A stretch of 64,000 nucleotides of DNA. Origin: Eledone cirrhosa (taxonomy: Eukaryota > Mollusca > Cephalopoda > Octopoda > Eledonidae). Under the pieces are notes generated by a model. It ran no database searches and was not told the origin of the DNA. It saw only the letters and a program-made list of their open reading frames with translations. Positions 25,806-40,651 of this stretch are shown here, piece by piece; within the stretch, counting starts at the first letter, position 1, and every line of letters begins with the position of its first letter. Location: the NCBI GenBank assembly GCA_964016885.1, contig OZ024741.1:32443450-32507449 (forward strand), read 5' to 3'. The translations under genes were made by a program, and so were the position numbers.

Positions 25806-27588
25806 AAGCCTACATTTCGCAGTTGTTATACAGCATGGCTGTATAATATTTGTATTTATTCAAGATGTAATAAGCCTACATATCTCAAATGTCATACAAC
25901 ATGGCTGTATAATATTTGTATTTATTCCAGATGTAATAAGCCTACATATCTCAGTTGTTATGCAACGTGGCTGTATAATATTTGTATTTATTGCAGATGT
26001 AATAAACCTACATATCTCAGATGTTATACAACATGGCTGTAGACTATTTGTATTTATTCCAGATGTAATAAACCTACATACCTCAGATGTTATACAACAT
26101 GGCTGTATAATATTTGTATTTATTCCAGATGTAATAAGCCTACATATCTCAGATGTTATACAACATGGCTGTATAATATTTGTATTTATTCCAGATGTAA
26201 TATGCCTACATATCTCAGTTGTTATACAACATGGCTGTATAATATTTGTATTTATTCCAGATGTAATAAATCTACATATCTCAGTTGTTATACAACATGT
26301 CTGTATAATATTTGTATTTATTCCAGATCTAATAAGGCTACATATCTCAGATTTTATACAACATGGCTGTATAATATTTGTACTTATTGCAGTTGTAATA
26401 AGCCTACATATCTCAGATGTTATACAACATGGCTGTATACTATTTCTATTTATTCCAGATGTAATAAGCCTACATATCTCAGATGTTATACAACATGGCT
26501 GTATAATATTTGTATTTATTCCAGATGTAATATGCCTACATATCTCAGTTGTTATACAACATGGCTGTATAATATTTGTATTTATTCCAGATGTAATAAA
26601 TCTACATATCTCAATTGTTATACAACATGTCTGTATAATATTTGTATTTATTCCAGATGTAATAAGCCTACATATCTCAGTTGTTATACAACATGGCTGT
26701 ATAATATTTGTATTTATTCCAGATGTAATATGCCTACACATCTCAGTTTTTATACAACATGGCTGTATAATATTTGTATTTATTGCAGATGTAATAAGCC
26801 TACATATCTCAGTTGTTATACAACATGTCCGTATAATATTTGTATTTATTCCAGATGTAATAAGCCTACATATCTCAGTTGTTATACAACATGGCTGTAT
26901 AATATTTGTATTTATTCCAGATGTAATAAGCCTACATATCTCAGTTGTTATACAACATGTCTGTATAATATTTGTATTTATTCCAGATGTAATAAGCCTA
27001 CATATCTTAGTTGTTATACAACATGGCTGTATAATATTTGTATTTATTCCAGATGTAATATGCCTTCATATCTCAGTTGTTATACAACATGGCTGTATAA
27101 TATTTGTATTTATTCCAGATGTAATAAACCTACATATCTCAGTTGTTATACAACATGTCTGTATAATATCTGTATTTATTCCAGATGTAATAAGCCTACA
27201 TATCTCAGTTGTTATACAACATGGCTGTATAATATTTGTATTTATTCCAGATGTAATATGCCTACATATCTCAGTTGTTATACAACATGGCTGTATAATA
27301 TTTGTATTTATTCCAGATGTAATAAGCCTACATATCTCAGTTGTTATGCAACATGGCTGTATAATATTTGTATTTATTCCAGATGTAATAAGCCTACATA
27401 TCTCAGATGTTATACAACATGGCTGTATAATATTTGTATTTATTCCAGATGTAATAAGCCTACATTTCGCAGTTGTTATACAGCATGGCTGTATAATATT
27501 TGTATTTATTCCAGATGTAATAAGCCTACATATCTCAGATGTTATACAACATGGCTGTATAAGTTTTTGTATTTATTCCATATGTAAT
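25806..27588. repeat. Cassette 4, 27 monomers (1,783 bp)
   Basis: It has the same length and monomer order as cassettes 7 and 9. Private bases are ATGCAACGTGG near 25966 and CAATTGTTATAC near 26613. It shares ATGTCCGTATAAT near 26828 with cassettes 7 and 9 and with no other cassette. Confidence 0.88.
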
Positions 27589-29569
27589 AAGCCTACATTT
27601 CGCAGTTGTTATACAGCATGGCTGTATAATATTTGTATTTATTCAAGATGTAATAAGCCTACATATCTCAAATGTCATACAACATGGCTGTATAATATTT
27701 GTATTTATTCCAGATGTAATAAGCCTACATATCTCAGTTGTTATGCAACATGGCTGTATAATATTTGTATTTATTCCAGATGTAATAAGCCTACATATCT
27801 CAGATGTTATACAACATGGCTGTATAATATTTGTATTTATTCCAGATGTAATAAGCCTACATATCTCAGATGTTATACAACATGGCTGTATAATATTTGT
27901 ATTTATTCCATATGTAATAAGCCTACATTTCGCAGTTGTTATACAGCATGGCTGTATAATATTTGTATTTATTCAAGATGTAATAAGCCTACATATCTCA
28001 ATTGTCATACAACATGGCTGTATAATATTTGTATTTATTCCAGATGTAATAAGCCTACATATCTCAGTTGTTATACAACATGGCTGTATAATATTTGTAT
28101 TTATTGCAGATGTAATAAACCTACATATCTCAGATGTTATACAACATGGCTGTAGACTATTTGTATTTATTCCAGATGTAATAAACCTACATATCTCAGA
28201 TGTTATACAACATGGCTGTATAATATTTGTATTTATTCCAGATGTAATAAGCCTACATATCTCAGATGTTATACAACATGGCTGTATAATATTTGTATTT
28301 ATTCCAGATCTAATAAGGCTACATATCTCAGATTTTATACAACATGGCTGTATAATATTTGTACTTATTGCAGTTGTAATAAGCCTACATATCTCAGATG
28401 TTATACAACATGGCTGTATACTATTTCTATTTATTCCAGATGTAATAAGCCTACATATCTCAGATGTTATACAACATGGCTGTATAATATTTGTATTTAT
28501 TCCAGATGTAATATGCCTACATATCTCAGTTGTTATACAACATGGCTGTATAATATTTGTATTTATTCCAGATGTAATAAATCTACATATCTCAGTTGTT
28601 ATACAACATGTCTGTATAATATTTGTATTTATTCCAGATGCAATAAGCCTACATATCTCAGTTGTTATACAACATGGCTGTATAATATTTGTATTTATTC
28701 CAGATGTAATATGCCTACACATCTCAGTTTTTATACAACATGGCTGTATAATATTTGTATTTATTGCAGATGTAATAAGCCTACATATCTCAGTTGTTAT
28801 ACAACATGTCTGTATAATATTTGTATTTATTCCAGATGTAATAAGCCTACATATCTCAGTTGTTATACAACATGGCTGTATAATATTTGTATTTATTCCA
28901 GATGTAATAAGCCTACATATCTCAGTTGTTATACAACATGTCTGTATAATATTTGTATTTATTCCAGATGTAATAAGCCTACATATCTTAGTTGTTATAC
29001 AACATGGCTGTATAATATTTGTATTTATTCCAGATGTAATATGCCTTCATATCTCAGTTGTTATACAACATGGCTGTATAATATTTGTATTTATTCCAGA
29101 TGTAATAAACCTACATATCTCAGTTGTTATACAACATGTCTGTATAATATCTGTATTTATTCCAGATGTAATAAGCCTACATATCTCAGTTGTTATACAA
29201 CATGGCTGTATAATATTTGTATTTATTCCAGATGTAATATGCCTACATATCTCAGTTGTTATACAACATGGCTGTATAATATTTGTATTTATTCCAGATG
29301 TAATAAGCCTACATATCTCAGTTGTTATGCAACATGGCTGTATAATATTTGTACTTATTCCAGATGTAATAAGCCTACATATCTCAGATGTTATACAACA
29401 TGGCTGTATAATATTTGTATTTATTCCAGATGTAATAAGCCTACATTTCGCAGTTGTTATACAGCATGGCTGTATAATATTTGTATTTATTCCAGATGTA
29501 ATAAGCCTACATATCTCAGATGTTATACAACATGGCTGTATAAGTTTTTGTATTTATTCCATATGTAAT
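27589..29569. repeat. Cassette 5, 30 monomers (1,981 bp)
   Basis: It is the same 30-monomer order as cassette 10 (offset 12,083 bp), including the shared TTTGTACTTATTCC near 29350. Private bases include GATGCAATAAG near 28640, and it has ATAATATT near 27822 where cassette 10 has ATACTATT. Confidence 0.88.
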
Positions 29570-32500
29570 AAGCCTACATTTCGCAGTTGTTATACAGCAT
29601 GGCTGTATAATATTTGTATTTATTCAAGATGTAATAAGCCTACATATCTCAAATGTCATACAACATGGCTGTATAATATTTGTATTTATTCCAGATGTAA
29701 TAAGCCTACATATCTCAGTTGCTATACAACATGTCTGTATAATATTTGTATTTATTCCAGATGTAATAAGCCTACATATCTCAGTTGTTATACAACATGG
29801 CTGTATAATATTTGTATTTATTCCAGATGTAATATGCCTACATATCTCAGTTGTTATACAACATGGCTGTATAATATTTGTATTTATTCCAGATGTAATA
29901 AACATACATGTCTCAGTTGTTATACAACATGTCTGTATAATATCTGTATTTATTCCAGATGTAATAAGCCTACATATCTCAGTTGTTATACAACATGGCT
30001 GTATAATATTTGTATTTATTCCAGATGTAATATGCCTACATATCTCAGTTGTTATACAAAATGGCTGTATAATATTTGTATTTATTCCAGATTTAATAAG
30101 CTTACATATCTCAGTTGTTATGCAACATGGCTGTATAATATTTGTATTTATTCCAGATGTAATAAGCCTACATATCTCAGATGTTATACAACATGGCTGT
30201 ATAATATTTGTATTTATTCCAGATGTAATAAGCCTACATTTCGCAGTTGTTATACAGCATGGCTGTATAATATTTGTATTTATTCCAGATGTAATAAGCC
30301 TACATATCTCAGATGTTATACAACATGGCTGTATAATATTTGTATTTATTCCATATGTAATAAGCCTACATTTCGCAGTTGTTATACAGCATGGCTGTAT
30401 AATATTTGTATTTATTCAAGATGTAATAAGCCTACATAACTCAATTGTCATACAACATGGCTGTATAATATTTGTATTTATTCCAGATGTAATAAGCCTA
30501 CATATCTCAGTTGTTATACAACATGGCTGTATAATATTTGTATTTATTCCAGATGTAATAAGCCTACATATCTCAGTTGTTATACAACATGGCTGTATAA
30601 TATTTGTATTTATTCCAGATGTAATAAGCCTACATATCTCAGTTGTTATACAACATGGCTGTATAATATTTGTATTTATTGCAGATGTAATAAACCTACA
30701 TATCTCAGATGTTATACAACATGGCTGTAGATTATTTGTATTTATTCCAGATGTAATAAACCTACATATCTCAGATGTTATACAACATGGCTGTATAATA
30801 TTTGTATTTATTCCAGATGTAATAAGCCTACATATCTCAGTTGTTATGCAACATGGCTGTATAATATTTGTATTTATTCCAGATGTAATATGCCTACATA
30901 TCTCAGTTGTTATACAACATGGCTGTATAATATTTGTATTTATTCCAGATGTAATAAACCTACATATCTCAGTTGTTATACAACATGGCTGTATAATATT
31001 TGTATTTATTCCAGATGTAATATGCCTACATATCTCAGTTGTTATACAAAATGGCTGTATAATATTTGTATTTATTCCAGATGTAATAAGCCTACATATC
31101 TCAGTTGTTATACAACATGGCTGTATAATATTTGTATTTATTCCAGATGTAATATGCCTACATATCTCAGTTGTTATACAACATGGCTGTATAATATTTG
31201 TATTTATTCCAGATGTAATAAACCTACATATCTCAGTTGTTATGCAACATGGCTGTATAATATTTGTATTTATTCCAGATGTAATATGCCTACATATCTC
31301 AGTTGTTATACAACATGGCTGTATAATATTTGTATTTATTCCAGATGTAATAAGCCTACATATCTCAGTTGTTATGCAACATGGATGTATAATATTTGTA
31401 TTTATTCCAGATGTAATAAGCCTACATATCTCAGATGTTATACAACATGGCTGTATAATATTTGTATTTATTCCATATGTAATAAGCCTACATTTCGCAG
31501 TTGTTATACAGCATGGCTGTATAATATTTGTATTTATTCAAGATGTAATAAGCCTACATATCTCAATTGTCATACAACATGGCTGTATAATATTTGTATT
31601 TATTCCAGATGTAATAAGCCTACATATCTCAGTTGTTGTACAACATGGCTGTATAATATTTGTATTTATTGCAGATGTAATAAATCTACATATTTCAGAT
31701 GTTATACAACATGGCTGTAGACTATTTGTATTTATTCCAGATGTAATAAACCTACATATCTCAGATGTTATACAACATGGCTGTATAATATTTGCATTTA
31801 TTCCAGATGTAATAAGCCTACATATCTCAGATGTTATACAACATGGCTGTATAATATTTGTATTTATTCCAGATCTAATAAGCCTACATATCTCAGATTT
31901 TATACAACATGGCTGTATAATATTTGTACTTATTGCAGTTGTAATAAGCCTACATATCTCAGATGTTATACAACATGGCTGTATACTATTTCTATTTATT
32001 CCAGATGTAATAAGCCTACATATCTCAGATGTTATACAACATGGCTGTATAATATTTGTATTTATTCCAGATGTAATATGCCTACATATCTCAGTTGTTA
32101 TACAACATGGCTGTATAATATTTGTATTTATTCCAGATGTAATAAATCTACATATCTCAGTTGTTATACAACATGTCTGTATAATATTTGTATTTATTCC
32201 AGATGTAATAAGCCTACATATCTCAGTTGTTATACAACATGGCTGTATAATATTTGTATTTATTCCAGATGTAATATGCCTACATATCTCAGTTTTTATA
32301 CAACATGGCTGTATAATATTTGTATTTATTGCAGATGTAATAAGCCTACATATCTCAGTTGTTATACAACATGGCTGTATAATATTTGTATTTATTCCAG
32401 ATTTAATAAGCCTACATATCTCAGTTGTTATACAACATGTCTGTATAATATTTGTATTTATTCCAGATGTAATAAGCCTACATATCTCAGTTCTTATACA

Positions 32501-32800
32501 ACATGGCTGTATAATATTTGTATTTATTCCAGATGTAATATGCCTACATATCTCAGTTGTTATACAACATGGCTGTATAATATTTGTATTTATTCCAGAT
32601 GTAATAAACCTACATATCTCAGTTGTTATACAACATGTCTGTATAATATCTGTATTTATTCCAGATGTAATAAGCCTACATATCTCAGTTGTTATACAAC
32701 ATGGCTGTATAATATTTGTATTTATTCCAGATGTAATATGCCTACATATCTCAGTTGTTATACAACATGGCTGTATAATATTTGTATTTATTCCAGATGT
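27717..32800. repeat. 5.1-kb segment repeated at 15,252-bp offset, copy 1
   Basis: It recurs at 42969-48052. It covers cassette 5 and most of cassette 6. Differences include TTTGCATTTATTCC near 31794 and ATGCAAC versus ATACAAC choices near 31240. At its right end this copy continues with ATGCCTACACATC where the other has an ATGCAAC monomer. Confidence 0.82.
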
Positions 32801-33662
32801 AATATGCCTACACATCTCAGTTTTTATACAACATGGCTGTATAATATTTGTATTTATTGCAGATGTAATAAGCCTACATATCTCAGTTGTTATACAACAT
32901 GTCTGTATAATATTTGTATTTATTCCAGATGTAATAAGCCTACATATCTCAGTTGTTATACAACATGGCTGTATAATATTTGTATTTATTCCAGATGTAA
33001 TAAGCCTACATATCTCAGTTGTTATACAACATGTCTGTATAATATTTGTATTTATTCCAGATGTAATAAGCCTACATATCTTAGTTGTTATACAACATGG
33101 CTGTATAATATTTGTATTTATTCCAGATGTAATATGCCTTCATATCTCAGTTGTTATACAACATGGCTGTATAATATTTGTATTTATTCCAGATGTAATA
33201 AACCTACATATCTCAGTTGTTATACAACATGTCTGTATAAAATCTGTATTTATTCCAGATGTAATAAGCCTACATATCTCAGTTGTTATACAACATGGCT
33301 GTATAATATTTGTATTTATTCCAGATGTAATATGCCTACATATCTCAGTTGTTATACAACATGGCTGTATAATATTTGTATTTATTCCAGATGTAATAAG
33401 CCTACATATCTCAGTTGTTATGCAACATGGCTGTATAATATTTGTATTTATTCCAGATGTAATAAGCCTACATATCTCAGATGTTATACAACATGGCTGT
33501 ATAATATTTGTATTTATTCCAGATGTAATAAGCCTACATTTCGCAGTTGTTATACAGCATGGCTGTATAATATTTGTATTTATTCCAGATGTAATAAGCC
33601 TACATATCTCAGATGTTATACAACATGGCTGTATAAGTTTTTGTATTTATTCCATATGTAAT
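29570..33662. repeat. Cassette 6, 62 monomers (4,093 bp)
   Basis: Its first part is shared with cassettes 11 and 12 through AAACATACATGTCTCAG near 29900, GATTTAATAAGCTTAC near 30091 and CATAACTCAATTG near 30436. Its last part (from about 32200) is the left end of the 4,226-bp tandem duplication. A block of nine monomers around 32800-33395 is present here but missing from the otherwise similar cassette 12. Confidence 0.85.
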
Positions 33663-36425
33663 AAGCCTACATTTCGCAGTTGTTATACAGCATGGCTGTA
33701 TAATATTTGTATTTATTCAAGATGTAATAAGCCTACATATCTCAAATGTCATACAACATGGCTGTATAATATTTGTATTTATTCCAGATGTAATAAGCCT
33801 ACATATCTCAGTTGTTATGCAACATGGCTGTATAATATTTGTATTTATTGCAGATGTAATAAACCTACATATCTCAGATGTTATACAACATGGCTGTAGA
33901 CTATTTGTATTTATTCCAGATGTAATAAACCTACATACCTCAGATGTTATACAACATGGCTGTATAATATTTGTATTTATTCCAGATGTAATAAGCCTAC
34001 ATATCTCAGATGTTATACAACATGGCTGTATAATATTTGTATTTATTCCAGATGTAATATGCCTACATATCTCAGTTGTTATACAACATGGCTGTATAAT
34101 ATTTGTATTTATTCCAGATGTAATAAATCTACATATCTCAGTTGTTATACAACATGTCTGTATAATATTTGTATTTATTCCAGATCTAATAAGGCTACAT
34201 ATCTCAGATTTTATACAACATGGCTGTATAATATTTGTACTTATTGCAGTTGTAATAAGCCTACATATCTCAGATGTTATACAACATGGCTGTATACTAT
34301 TTCTATTTATTCCAGATGTAATAAGCCTACATATCTCAGATGTTATACAACATGGCTGTATAATATTTGTATTTATTCCAGATGTAATATGCCTACATAT
34401 CTCAGTTGTTATACAACATGGCTGTATAATATTTGTATTTATTCCAGATGTAATAAATCTACATATATCAGTTGTTATACAACATGTCTGTATAATATTT
34501 GTATTTATTCCAGATGTAATAAGCCTACATATCTCAGTTGTTATACAACATGGCTGTATAATATTTGTATTTATTCCAGATGTAATATGCCTACACATCT
34601 CAGTTTTTATACAACATGGCTGTATAATATTTGTATTTATTGCAGATGTAATAAGCCTACATATCTCAGTTGTTATACAACATGTCCGTATAATATTTGT
34701 ATTTATTCCAGATGTAATAAGCCTACATATCTCAGTTGTTATACAACATGGCTGTATAATATTTGTATTTATTCCAGATGTAATAAGCCTACATATCTCA
34801 GTTGTTATACAACATGTCTGTATAATATTTGTATTTATTCCAGATGTAATAAGCCTACATATCTTAGTTGTTATACAACATGGCTGTATAATATTTGTAT
34901 TTATTCCAGATGTAATATGCCTTCATATCTCAGTTGTTATACAACATGGCTGTATAATATTTGTATTTATTCCAGATGTAATAAACCTACATATCTCAGT
35001 TTTTATACAACATGTCTGTATAATATCTGTATTTATTCCAGATGTAATAAGCCTACATATCTCAGTTGTTATACAACATGGCTGTATAATATTTGTATTT
35101 ATTCCAGATGTAATATGCCTACATATCTCAGTTGTTATACAACATGGCTGTATAATATTTGTATTTATTCCAGATGTAATAAGCCTACATATCTCAGTTG
35201 TTATGCAACATGGCTGTATAATATTTGTATTTATTCCAGATGTAATAAGCCTACATATCTCAGATGTTATACAACATGGCTGTATAATATTTGTATTTAT
35301 TCCAGATGTAATAAGCCTACATTTCGCAGTTGTTATGCAGCATGGCTGTATAATATTTGTATTTATTCCAGATGTAATAAGCCTACATATCTCAGATGTT
35401 ATACAACATGGCTGTATAAGTTTTTGTATTTATTCCATATGTAATAAGCCTACATTTCGCAGTTGTTATACAGCATGGCTGTATAATATTTGTATTTATT
35501 CAAGATGTAATAAGCCTACATATCTCAAATGTCATACAACATGGCTGTATAATATTTGTATTTATTCCAGATGTAATAAGCCTACATATCTCAGTTGTTA
35601 TGCAACATGGCTGTATAATATTTGTATTTATTCCAGATGTAATAAGCCTACATATCTCAGATGTTATACAACATGGCTGTATACTATTTGTATTTATTCC
35701 AGATGTAATAAGCCTACATATCTCAGATGTTATACAACATGGCTGTATAATATTTGTATTTATTCCATATGTAATAAGCCTACATTTCGCAGTTGTTATA
35801 CAGCATGGCTGTATAATATTTGTATTTATTCAAGATGTAATAAGCCTACATATCTCAATTGTCATACAACATGGCTGTATAATATTTGTATTTATTCCAG
35901 ATGTAATAAGCCTACATATCTCAGTTGTTATACAACATGGCTGTATAATATTTGTATTTATTGCAGATGTAATAAACCTACATATCTCAGATGTTATACA
36001 ACATGGCTGTAGACTATTTGTATTTATTCCAGATGTAATAAACCTACATATCTCAGATGTTATACAACATGGCTGTATAATATTTGTATTTATTCCAGAT
36101 GTAATAAGCCTACATATCTCAGATGTTATACAACATGGCTGTATAATATTTGTATTTATTCCAGATCTAATAAGGCTACATATCTCAGATTTTATACAAC
36201 ATGGCTGTATAATATTTGTACTTATTGCAGTTGTAATAAGCCTACATATCTCAGATGTTATACAACATGGCTGTATACTATTTCTATTTATTCCAGATGT
36301 AATAAGCCTACATATCTCAGATGTTATACAACATGGCTGTATAATATTTGTATTTATTCCAGATGTAATATGCCTACATATCTCAGTTGTTATACAACAT
36401 GGCTGTATAATATTTGTATTTATTC
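32200..36425. repeat. 4,226-bp tandem duplication, unit 1
   Basis: Unit 1 and unit 2 (36426-40651) abut. The length is 64 monomers plus the two insertion bases inside it (near 33637 and 35420). Shared rare variants include CTGTATAAAATCTG near 33237, ATGTCCGTATAAT near 34682 and CAGTTCTTATAC near 32490. I noticed only two differences, near 34467 and 35336. Confidence 0.88.
33663..35445. repeat. Cassette 7, 27 monomers (1,783 bp)
   Basis: It is almost identical to cassette 9 (offset 4,226 bp), sharing ATGTCCGTATAAT and CAGTTTTTATACAACATG near 35000. I noticed CATATATCAG near 34467 and TTATGCAGC near 35336 as private bases. Confidence 0.88.
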
Positions 36426-37888
36426 CAGATGTAATAAGCCTACATATCTCAGTTGTTATACAACATGGCTGTATAATATTTGTATTTATTCCAGATGTAA
36501 TATGCCTACATATCTCAGTTTTTATACAACATGGCTGTATAATATTTGTATTTATTGCAGATGTAATAAGCCTACATATCTCAGTTGTTATACAACATGG
36601 CTGTATAATATTTGTATTTATTCCAGATTTAATAAGCCTACATATCTCAGTTGTTATACAACATGTCTGTATAATATTTGTATTTATTCCAGATGTAATA
36701 AGCCTACATATCTCAGTTCTTATACAACATGGCTGTATAATATTTGTATTTATTCCAGATGTAATATGCCTACATATCTCAGTTGTTATACAACATGGCT
36801 GTATAATATTTGTATTTATTCCAGATGTAATAAACCTACATATCTCAGTTGTTATACAACATGTCTGTATAATATCTGTATTTATTCCAGATGTAATAAG
36901 CCTACATATCTCAGTTGTTATACAACATGGCTGTATAATATTTGTATTTATTCCAGATGTAATATGCCTACATATCTCAGTTGTTATACAACATGGCTGT
37001 ATAATATTTGTATTTATTCCAGATGTAATATGCCTACACATCTCAGTTTTTATACAACATGGCTGTATAATATTTGTATTTATTGCAGATGTAATAAGCC
37101 TACATATCTCAGTTGTTATACAACATGTCTGTATAATATTTGTATTTATTCCAGATGTAATAAGCCTACATATCTCAGTTGTTATACAACATGGCTGTAT
37201 AATATTTGTATTTATTCCAGATGTAATAAGCCTACATATCTCAGTTGTTATACAACATGTCTGTATAATATTTGTATTTATTCCAGATGTAATAAGCCTA
37301 CATATCTTAGTTGTTATACAACATGGCTGTATAATATTTGTATTTATTCCAGATGTAATATGCCTTCATATCTCAGTTGTTATACAACATGGCTGTATAA
37401 TATTTGTATTTATTCCAGATGTAATAAACCTACATATCTCAGTTGTTATACAACATGTCTGTATAAAATCTGTATTTATTCCAGATGTAATAAGCCTACA
37501 TATCTCAGTTGTTATACAACATGGCTGTATAATATTTGTATTTATTCCAGATGTAATATGCCTACATATCTCAGTTGTTATACAACATGGCTGTATAATA
37601 TTTGTATTTATTCCAGATGTAATAAGCCTACATATCTCAGTTGTTATGCAACATGGCTGTATAATATTTGTATTTATTCCAGATGTAATAAGCCTACATA
37701 TCTCAGATGTTATACAACATGGCTGTATAATATTTGTATTTATTCCAGATGTAATAAGCCTACATTTCGCAGTTGTTATACAGCATGGCTGTATAATATT
37801 TGTATTTATTCCAGATGTAATAAGCCTACATATCTCAGATGTTATACAACATGGCTGTATAAGTTTTTGTATTTATTCCATATGTAAT
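35446..37888. repeat. Cassette 8, 37 monomers (2,443 bp)
   Basis: It is made of the start of a cassette like 5/10 and the end of one like 6. The joint, near 36426, is the centre of the 4,226-bp tandem duplication. It shares CTGTATAAAATCTG near 37460 with cassette 6 and CAGTTCTTATAC near 36716 with cassettes 6 and 12. Confidence 0.86.
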
Positions 37889-40651
37889 AAGCCTACATTT
37901 CGCAGTTGTTATACAGCATGGCTGTATAATATTTGTATTTATTCAAGATGTAATAAGCCTACATATCTCAAATGTCATACAACATGGCTGTATAATATTT
38001 GTATTTATTCCAGATGTAATAAGCCTACATATCTCAGTTGTTATGCAACATGGCTGTATAATATTTGTATTTATTGCAGATGTAATAAACCTACATATCT
38101 CAGATGTTATACAACATGGCTGTAGACTATTTGTATTTATTCCAGATGTAATAAACCTACATACCTCAGATGTTATACAACATGGCTGTATAATATTTGT
38201 ATTTATTCCAGATGTAATAAGCCTACATATCTCAGATGTTATACAACATGGCTGTATAATATTTGTATTTATTCCAGATGTAATATGCCTACATATCTCA
38301 GTTGTTATACAACATGGCTGTATAATATTTGTATTTATTCCAGATGTAATAAATCTACATATCTCAGTTGTTATACAACATGTCTGTATAATATTTGTAT
38401 TTATTCCAGATCTAATAAGGCTACATATCTCAGATTTTATACAACATGGCTGTATAATATTTGTACTTATTGCAGTTGTAATAAGCCTACATATCTCAGA
38501 TGTTATACAACATGGCTGTATACTATTTCTATTTATTCCAGATGTAATAAGCCTACATATCTCAGATGTTATACAACATGGCTGTATAATATTTGTATTT
38601 ATTCCAGATGTAATATGCCTACATATCTCAGTTGTTATACAACATGGCTGTATAATATTTGTATTTATTCCAGATGTAATAAATCTACATATCTCAGTTG
38701 TTATACAACATGTCTGTATAATATTTGTATTTATTCCAGATGTAATAAGCCTACATATCTCAGTTGTTATACAACATGGCTGTATAATATTTGTATTTAT
38801 TCCAGATGTAATATGCCTACACATCTCAGTTTTTATACAACATGGCTGTATAATATTTGTATTTATTGCAGATGTAATAAGCCTACATATCTCAGTTGTT
38901 ATACAACATGTCCGTATAATATTTGTATTTATTCCAGATGTAATAAGCCTACATATCTCAGTTGTTATACAACATGGCTGTATAATATTTGTATTTATTC
39001 CAGATGTAATAAGCCTACATATCTCAGTTGTTATACAACATGTCTGTATAATATTTGTATTTATTCCAGATGTAATAAGCCTACATATCTTAGTTGTTAT
39101 ACAACATGGCTGTATAATATTTGTATTTATTCCAGATGTAATATGCCTTCATATCTCAGTTGTTATACAACATGGCTGTATAATATTTGTATTTATTCCA
39201 GATGTAATAAACCTACATATCTCAGTTTTTATACAACATGTCTGTATAATATCTGTATTTATTCCAGATGTAATAAGCCTACATATCTCAGTTGTTATAC
39301 AACATGGCTGTATAATATTTGTATTTATTCCAGATGTAATATGCCTACATATCTCAGTTGTTATACAACATGGCTGTATAATATTTGTATTTATTCCAGA
39401 TGTAATAAGCCTACATATCTCAGTTGTTATGCAACATGGCTGTATAATATTTGTATTTATTCCAGATGTAATAAGCCTACATATCTCAGATGTTATACAA
39501 CATGGCTGTATAATATTTGTATTTATTCCAGATGTAATAAGCCTACATTTCGCAGTTGTTATACAGCATGGCTGTATAATATTTGTATTTATTCCAGATG
39601 TAATAAGCCTACATATCTCAGATGTTATACAACATGGCTGTATAAGTTTTTGTATTTATTCCATATGTAATAAGCCTACATTTCGCAGTTGTTATACAGC
39701 ATGGCTGTATAATATTTGTATTTATTCAAGATGTAATAAGCCTACATATCTCAAATGTCATACAACATGGCTGTATAATATTTGTATTTATTCCAGATGT
39801 AATAAGCCTACATATCTCAGTTGTTATGCAACATGGCTGTATAATATTTGTATTTATTCCAGATGTAATAAGCCTACATATCTCAGATGTTATACAACAT
39901 GGCTGTATACTATTTGTATTTATTCCAGATGTAATAAGCCTACATATCTCAGATGTTATACAACATGGCTGTATAATATTTGTATTTATTCCATATGTAA
40001 TAAGCCTACATTTCGCAGTTGTTATACAGCATGGCTGTATAATATTTGTATTTATTCAAGATGTAATAAGCCTACATATCTCAATTGTCATACAACATGG
40101 CTGTATAATATTTGTATTTATTCCAGATGTAATAAGCCTACATATCTCAGTTGTTATACAACATGGCTGTATAATATTTGTATTTATTGCAGATGTAATA
40201 AACCTACATATCTCAGATGTTATACAACATGGCTGTAGACTATTTGTATTTATTCCAGATGTAATAAACCTACATATCTCAGATGTTATACAACATGGCT
40301 GTATAATATTTGTATTTATTCCAGATGTAATAAGCCTACATATCTCAGATGTTATACAACATGGCTGTATAATATTTGTATTTATTCCAGATCTAATAAG
40401 GCTACATATCTCAGATTTTATACAACATGGCTGTATAATATTTGTACTTATTGCAGTTGTAATAAGCCTACATATCTCAGATGTTATACAACATGGCTGT
40501 ATACTATTTCTATTTATTCCAGATGTAATAAGCCTACATATCTCAGATGTTATACAACATGGCTGTATAATATTTGTATTTATTCCAGATGTAATATGCC
40601 TACATATCTCAGTTGTTATACAACATGGCTGTATAATATTTGTATTTATTC
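36426..40651. repeat. 4,226-bp tandem duplication, unit 2
   Basis: This is the direct second copy of 32200-36425. Beyond about 40651 the order no longer continues as unit 1 did (AAATCT/TGTCTG instead of a standard monomer), which sets the right limit. With cassettes 7 and 9 it is among the youngest-looking duplications here. Confidence 0.88.
37889..39671. repeat. Cassette 9, 27 monomers (1,783 bp)
   Basis: This is the third 27-monomer cassette. It matches cassette 7 at 4,226 bp and cassette 4 at 12,083 bp. CAGTTTTTATACAACATG near 39226 is shared with 7 but not 4, so the 7/9 split is the more recent. Confidence 0.88.

Larger units (their letters stand above)
25370..30887. repeat. 5.5-kb segment repeated at 12,083-bp offset, copy 1
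   Basis: It spans cassettes 4 and 5 and the start of 6, and recurs at 37453-42970. Both insertion-to-insertion spacings (27 and 30 monomers) are kept. I saw about seven differences, for example ATGCAACGTGG, TTTGTATATATTCC, GATGCAATAAG and CAGTTGCTATAC in this copy. Confidence 0.84.

Noticed and set aside
31538..32815. Reverse-strand open frames with ITSGINTN / CCITTEICRL repeats
   Set aside because: These are the antisense translation of the same monomer, open only because the period is a multiple of three.
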